Source: Lachnoclostridium sp. UBA5725 (GTDB lineage: Bacteria; Bacillota; Clostridia; Lachnospirales; Lachnospiraceae). Taken from it: a DNA stretch of 64,000 bases. The stretch lies in contig DIGJ01000012.1 in the NCBI GenBank assembly GCA_002419585.1, positions 47,183 through 111,182 of the forward strand, read 5' to 3'. This document shows positions 60,955 to 64,000 of the stretch, in pieces (positions within the stretch are counted from its first letter, which is position 1; each line of letters begins with the position of its first letter). Below the pieces are notes generated by a model. That model saw only the letters and a program-made list of their open reading frames with translations. It was not told the DNA's origin and did no database searches. A program made the translations under genes and the position numbers.

Positions 60955-61791
60955 CTACTCAATCGCTTGCACGCAGTTTTTCATCAACATTGCAATAGTC
61001 ATCGGTCCTACCCCACCTGGGACAGGCGTTATATAGGATGCAATTGGTTCTACTAAATTAAAATCAACGTCACCGCAAAGTTTATTATTTTCATCCCGAT
61101 GAATACCAACATCAATAACAACCGCTCCCTTTTTTACATATTCATCCGTTATGAACTTAGGCTTTCCGATTGCTGCAACTAAAATATCTGCACGTTTTGT
61201 AATTTCTTTTAGATTCTTTGTCTTAGAATGACAAATGGTTACAGTTCCATTTTCTTGTAATAATAGACGAGCCATTGGTTTACCAACAATATTACTTCTT
61301 CCAAGAACAACACATTCTTTGCCTTCAATTTCAATATTGGAACGTTTTAATAGTTCAATAACGCCTGCTGGTGTACAAGAAACAAACCCTTTTTGTCCGA
61401 TACTGGTTGCTCCAACACTCTGCGGATGAAACCCATCCACATCCTTCTTTGGATCGATTGCTTTTATAATATGATTTTCATTCATATGCTTTGGTAATGG
61501 AAGTTGTACTAAAATGCCATGTACCGTGTCATCTTTATTTAGTTTATCAATCAAACCAAGTAAATCCTCTTCTGTCATATCTTCCTTTTGTTCAAAAGAA
61601 AGGGATTTAATCCCGATATATTCACAAGCTTTCTTTTTATTTCCAACATAAACACAAGAAGCAGGATCGCATCCAACCTGAATGACAGCCAGACAAATTT
61701 GGGTTCCTCGTTCTTTATACTTTGCTACGATTTCACGAAGTTCATCTTTTATTTGTTGTGAAATCTTTTTTCCATCGATAATTTCTGCCAC
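60955..61791 (-). CDS. folD: Bifunctional methylene-THF dehydrogenase / methenyl-THF cyclohydrolase
   Basis: 278-aa FolD, interconverting 5,10-methylene-, methenyl- and 10-formyl-THF. Motifs are YVGNKKKACEYIGI with the catalytic Lys, VQLPLPKHM, the DVDGFHPQSVG loop, GRSNIVGKPMARLL for NADP and the closing TPVPGGVGPMTIAML. The start is taken as the GTG at 61791, giving VAEIIDGKKIS in line with the family and an AAAGGA box 9-11 nt upstream; a longer version would add 11 unconserved residues. It probably shares a transcript with the 146-aa gene. Confidence 0.96.
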   Translation of the reverse strand: MAEIIDGKKISQQIKDELREIVAKYKERGTQICLAVIQVGCDPASCVYVGNKKKACEYIGIKSLSFEQKEDMTEEDLLGLIDKLNKDDTVHGILVQLPLPKHMNENHIIKAIDPKKDVDGFHPQSVGATSIGQKGFVSCTPAGVIELLKRSNIEIEGKECVVLGRSNIVGKPMARLLLQENGTVTICHSKTKNLKEITKRADILVAAIGKPKFITDEYVKKGAVVIDVGIHRDENNKLCGDVDFNLVEPIASYITPVPGGVGPMTIAMLMKNCVQAIE

Positions 61792-61874
61792 ACTACTACA
61801 TCCTTTCTTTCTCATTTGTTTCATTTTATTATAAGTGTTTTAAAATGAAAAGTAAATTTTTTAATATATAGTTC

Positions 61875-62420
61875 CTATGCAAGATTTTCATCCACTATTG
61901 TCTTAATAATCCCTCTTGCGATTGCATTTCCAGTTTCATAAAATTTTTCATCCCATAGTTTATTATCTACGTCTGAATTGATGAATCCAGCTTCTACTAA
62001 TACTGCAGGCATTTGGGTTTGATTCAGCACAACCAAATTCGGCCTCTCTTCAACGTTAATTATTTTATATCCAACATCACCTAATTCCTTGTTCATATTA
62101 TTTGCAAAAACTTCCTTAATATCTCCCTTGTTATAAACTAATGATTGTATCCCATTATACTGGTTTGGATAGCTCGCTGAGTTTCTATGAATTGATACAA
62201 AAAAATCTGACCCACTTGCATTTCCTATCTCTGCTTTTCTTACAGGACGCTGATATACATCAATTGTTCTAGTATAGTTAACATCAATACCATTATCTGA
62301 TAAAATTTGTCCTACAAGTAGTGCTAGATTAAGATTATCCTCTTTTTCCTTACGGTCGTTATAGGTTGCACCATTGTCAAATCCACCGTGTCCTGCATCT
62401 ACTGTTACTTTATATGCCAT
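61875..62420 (-). CDS. N-acetylmuramoyl-L-alanine amidase (Amidase_3), no signal peptide
   Basis: 181-aa amidase that cuts the lactyl-amide bond of peptidoglycan. Zinc ligands are His in VDAGHGGFDNGA, Glu in KEKEDNLN and His in VSIHRNS; the catalytic Glu is in VLVEAGFINS. The whole protein is one Amidase_3 domain. It lacks the N-terminal signal or membrane anchor of CwlD and any wall-binding module, so how it reaches its substrate is unclear: lysis release, holin-like export or a cytoplasmic muropeptide role. It is about 80 nt upstream of folD on the same strand and divergent from the transporter gene. Confidence 0.92.
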   Translation of the reverse strand: MAYKVTVDAGHGGFDNGATYNDRKEKEDNLNLALLVGQILSDNGIDVNYTRTIDVYQRPVRKAEIGNASGSDFFVSIHRNSASYPNQYNGIQSLVYNKGDIKEVFANNMNKELGDVGYKIINVEERPNLVVLNQTQMPAVLVEAGFINSDVDNKLWDEKFYETGNAIARGIIKTIVDENLA

Positions 62421-62498
62421 ATTCTAGCCTCAATTTCCTTTTTCTAATAACATATGAAGAAAAAAAGGAAAAGTGCTTTCTTTTCAACCTTTATCTGC

Positions 62499-62504
62499 TA
62501 TAAT
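62499..62504 (+). promoter_or_regulatory. Extended -10 promoter of the AI-2E transporter gene
   Basis: TGCTATAAT provides a TGn-extended TATAAT; no good -35 is seen. The start would be near 62511, about 36 nt before the ATG. Confidence 0.6.
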
Positions 62505-62546
62505 ATTCCTACGAAAACAATTTAGCTTTTTGGAAAGGACATGCAT

Positions 62547-63935
62547 ATGAAAATTGAGGTAACACCTAACAACACACGAGCAGGCTTACGCAAATATTTA
62601 TATCAGGGAATTGTAAGTTTTCTTGTAATTGCTGCTTCTGTGATTTTTTTCTTTCTACTCTTTCGAATGGACGCCATTCATACATTTTTTAGTAAAGTAT
62701 TTTCCATTTTACAGCCAATTATATTAGGACTAATCATTGCTTACGTATTAAGCCCAGTAGTAACCTTCTTTGAACGCAACTTACTACGCCTATTTTTTCA
62801 AAAGGCAAAAAATCCGGACAAGGCAAGACGACTGATACGAAGTGTAAGTATCTTTATTGCACTAATTATTGCTTGCTTCATTGTTTACATTTTAGGAAGT
62901 TTAATTATACCACAGCTATATATCACCATTGTCAGCATTATAAAAACGCTTCCAAGTAATTTTAAATTAGTAAGCAACTGGGCAGAATCCCTTACCATAT
63001 CGAATGAACTGGTTGCAAACTATATTGATCAGATGATTGAAAAAGCTACTTTATATTTTCAAGACTGGGCACAAGGTGACCTGTTGCCACAGTTAAATAC
63101 CTGGGCAACCTATTTTGCAACTGGAGTACTCAGCTTTTTAAATGTCCTAAAGAATCTGATCATTGGACTGATTATTTCAATCTACGTTTTGTTAGGTAAA
63201 GAAAAATTCTGTGCACAGAGCAAAATGATTATCTATGCCATTTTTCATCCTTCCGTTGCAAACGAAATCATTGATGTGGCTCGTGAAAGCAATCGAATTT
63301 TCAGCCGCTATATTATTGGTGCAATCACGGATGCCTCCATCGTTGGAGTTCTTTGTTTTATTGGACTATCGATTTTAAATGTTCCATATGCGCTGCTAAT
63401 TAGTGTAATCGTAGGCACTACAAATATTATCCCTTTCTTTGGTCCATATATTGGCGCGATTCCAAGTGCTTTATTTATCTTAGTTACGAGCCCTATTCAT
63501 GCACTATACTTTATTATTTTTGTACTCGTATTACAACAAGTGGATGGAAATATCATCTCCCCTAAGATTTTAGGTGATTCGACTGGTCTTTCTGCATTTT
63601 GGGTTGTATTTTCTATTTTGCTTGGTGGTGGATTATTCGGCTTACTTGGTATGCTCATAGCAGTTCCTACCTTTGCTGTTATTTACTACGTTATCAGCCG
63701 AATCATATCTTACTTATTAGCAAAAAAGAATTTAAAGAAAACCTCCCAAGAATACGAAGAAATAGAGCGTATACAGTGGAAAGATGGTGAAGTCATTTAT
63801 ATACCTTTGGTACCATATGATTTTCATACAAACGAAAAAACCACTATAAATGATAAATCTACCAATAATGAAATGAATAAAACTACTTCTACAGATCATA
63901 AGAAAGAAGAAGAAAATCAAAAAAATAATAAATAA
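62547..63935 (+). CDS. AI-2E family (TqsA/PerM-type) membrane transporter
   Basis: 462-aa polytopic protein with seven to eight predicted spans. The first two are at about residues 24-45 and 56-75, and the C-terminal half carries the family signature 'SNRIFSRYIIGAITDASIVGVLCFIGLSI', 'GTTNIIPFFGPYIGAIPSAL', and 'LQQVDGNIISPKILGDSTGLSAFWV' in parts. The family includes TqsA (autoinducer-2 export) and Na+/H+ antiporters, so the cargo is open. A hydrophilic 60-residue Asn/Lys/Glu/Thr-rich tail ends the protein. The second ATG (62547) is chosen because AAGGA is 7 nt away; it is only 1 nt from the first. Confidence 0.92.
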   Translation: MKIEVTPNNTRAGLRKYLYQGIVSFLVIAASVIFFFLLFRMDAIHTFFSKVFSILQPIILGLIIAYVLSPVVTFFERNLLRLFFQKAKNPDKARRLIRSVSIFIALIIACFIVYILGSLIIPQLYITIVSIIKTLPSNFKLVSNWAESLTISNELVANYIDQMIEKATLYFQDWAQGDLLPQLNTWATYFATGVLSFLNVLKNLIIGLIISIYVLLGKEKFCAQSKMIIYAIFHPSVANEIIDVARESNRIFSRYIIGAITDASIVGVLCFIGLSILNVPYALLISVIVGTTNIIPFFGPYIGAIPSALFILVTSPIHALYFIIFVLVLQQVDGNIISPKILGDSTGLSAFWVVFSILLGGGLFGLLGMLIAVPTFAVIYYVISRIISYLLAKKNLKKTSQEYEEIERIQWKDGEVIYIPLVPYDFHTNEKTTINDKSTNNEMNKTTSTDHKKEEENQKNNK

Positions 63936-63974
63936 AACCAAGGAGATGTATGTCTGAGCCTTTATTCTCCTTAT

Positions 63975-64000
63975 GTCGGGGCACAAATAGCATGCGGTCT
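63975..64000. repeat. Left end of a palindromic hairpin repeat, cut by the window edge (copy 4)
   Basis: GTCGGGGCACAAATAGCATG matches the left arm of copy 2 (GGCGCACAAATAGCATG) over the 14-nt GCACAAATAGCATG. It begins about 40 nt past the AI-2E transporter stop, the same downstream-of-gene position as copies 1 and 2. The partner arm would lie outside the window. Confidence 0.6.

Overview
The window reads as chromosomal DNA of a low-GC, spore-forming, anaerobic Firmicute of the Lachnospiraceae (Clostridium cluster XIVa) type. Indicators are the yqfC-yqfD-phoH-HD-ybeY block, a BofC-like gene, a GerMN-type lipoprotein, the short HisG with HisZ, the cmk-ispH-rpsA order, the plsX-acpP-rnc-smc-ftsY block and a Clostridium/Bacillus-type LexA box at recA. 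Gene order and protein style most resemble Lachnoclostridium (Clostridium) phytofermentans, but that is memory-based inference. Almost all genes lie on the minus strand; only four convincing genes are on the plus strand. No phage, IS transposase, rRNA, tRNA or CRISPR array was seen.

Layout. 1-7.8 kb: partial S66 peptidase, miaB, M14 carboxypeptidase, 5-formyl-THF cyclo-ligase, DUF896, proB, and two FAD enzymes. 7.9-10 kb: plus-strand BofC-like gene converging on a YerB-like lipoprotein, with a 180-nt palindrome between them. 10-14.4 kb: the sporulation/RNA-maturation block. 14.5-17.5 kb: rpsU and alaS, each with a clear promoter. 17.7-24.7 kb: an incomplete histidine cluster (hisZ, hisG, hisD, hisB, hisA-like, HisF-like/HisI/HisE fusion) with a FliD-like orphan inside it. 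24.8-35.3 kb: recU, pseudouridine synthases, a YgiQ radical SAM protein, HAD phosphatase, small alarmone synthetase, rny, recX, recA. 35.5-40 kb: a two-gene envelope operon (1059-aa secreted protein and SLH-like lipoprotein). 40.2-42.5 kb: DJ-1 protein, repeat-rich spacer, ilvA. 42.6-49.2 kb: ftsY, smc, rnc, acpP, plsX. 49.3-58.4 kb: orphan cheR, rpsA, ispH, cmk, a second HI0933-type flavoprotein, GerMN lipoprotein, cinA, pgsA, rimO. 58.5-64 kb: a three-span membrane protein of unknown function, folD, an amidase and an AI-2E-type transporter.

Most of the window is housekeeping: translation and RNA modification, membrane lipid and isoprenoid synthesis, chromosome segregation and repair, folate and histidine metabolism. 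The most unusual content is non-coding. A family of 160-180-nt near-perfect palindromes occurs at 8701, 60267 and 41121, with a fourth cut by the right edge at 63975. They share a core, while the outer stems differ between copies yet stay paired within each copy. Separately, a short stem-loop next to the ribosome binding site is shared by three otherwise unrelated genes (BofC-like, ilvA, and the 544-aa membrane protein). Among the proteins, the main oddities are two (beta/alpha)8 barrels of the his cluster that both lack the catalytic Asp of strand 1, and a PgpH-like HD protein with altered metal ligands.
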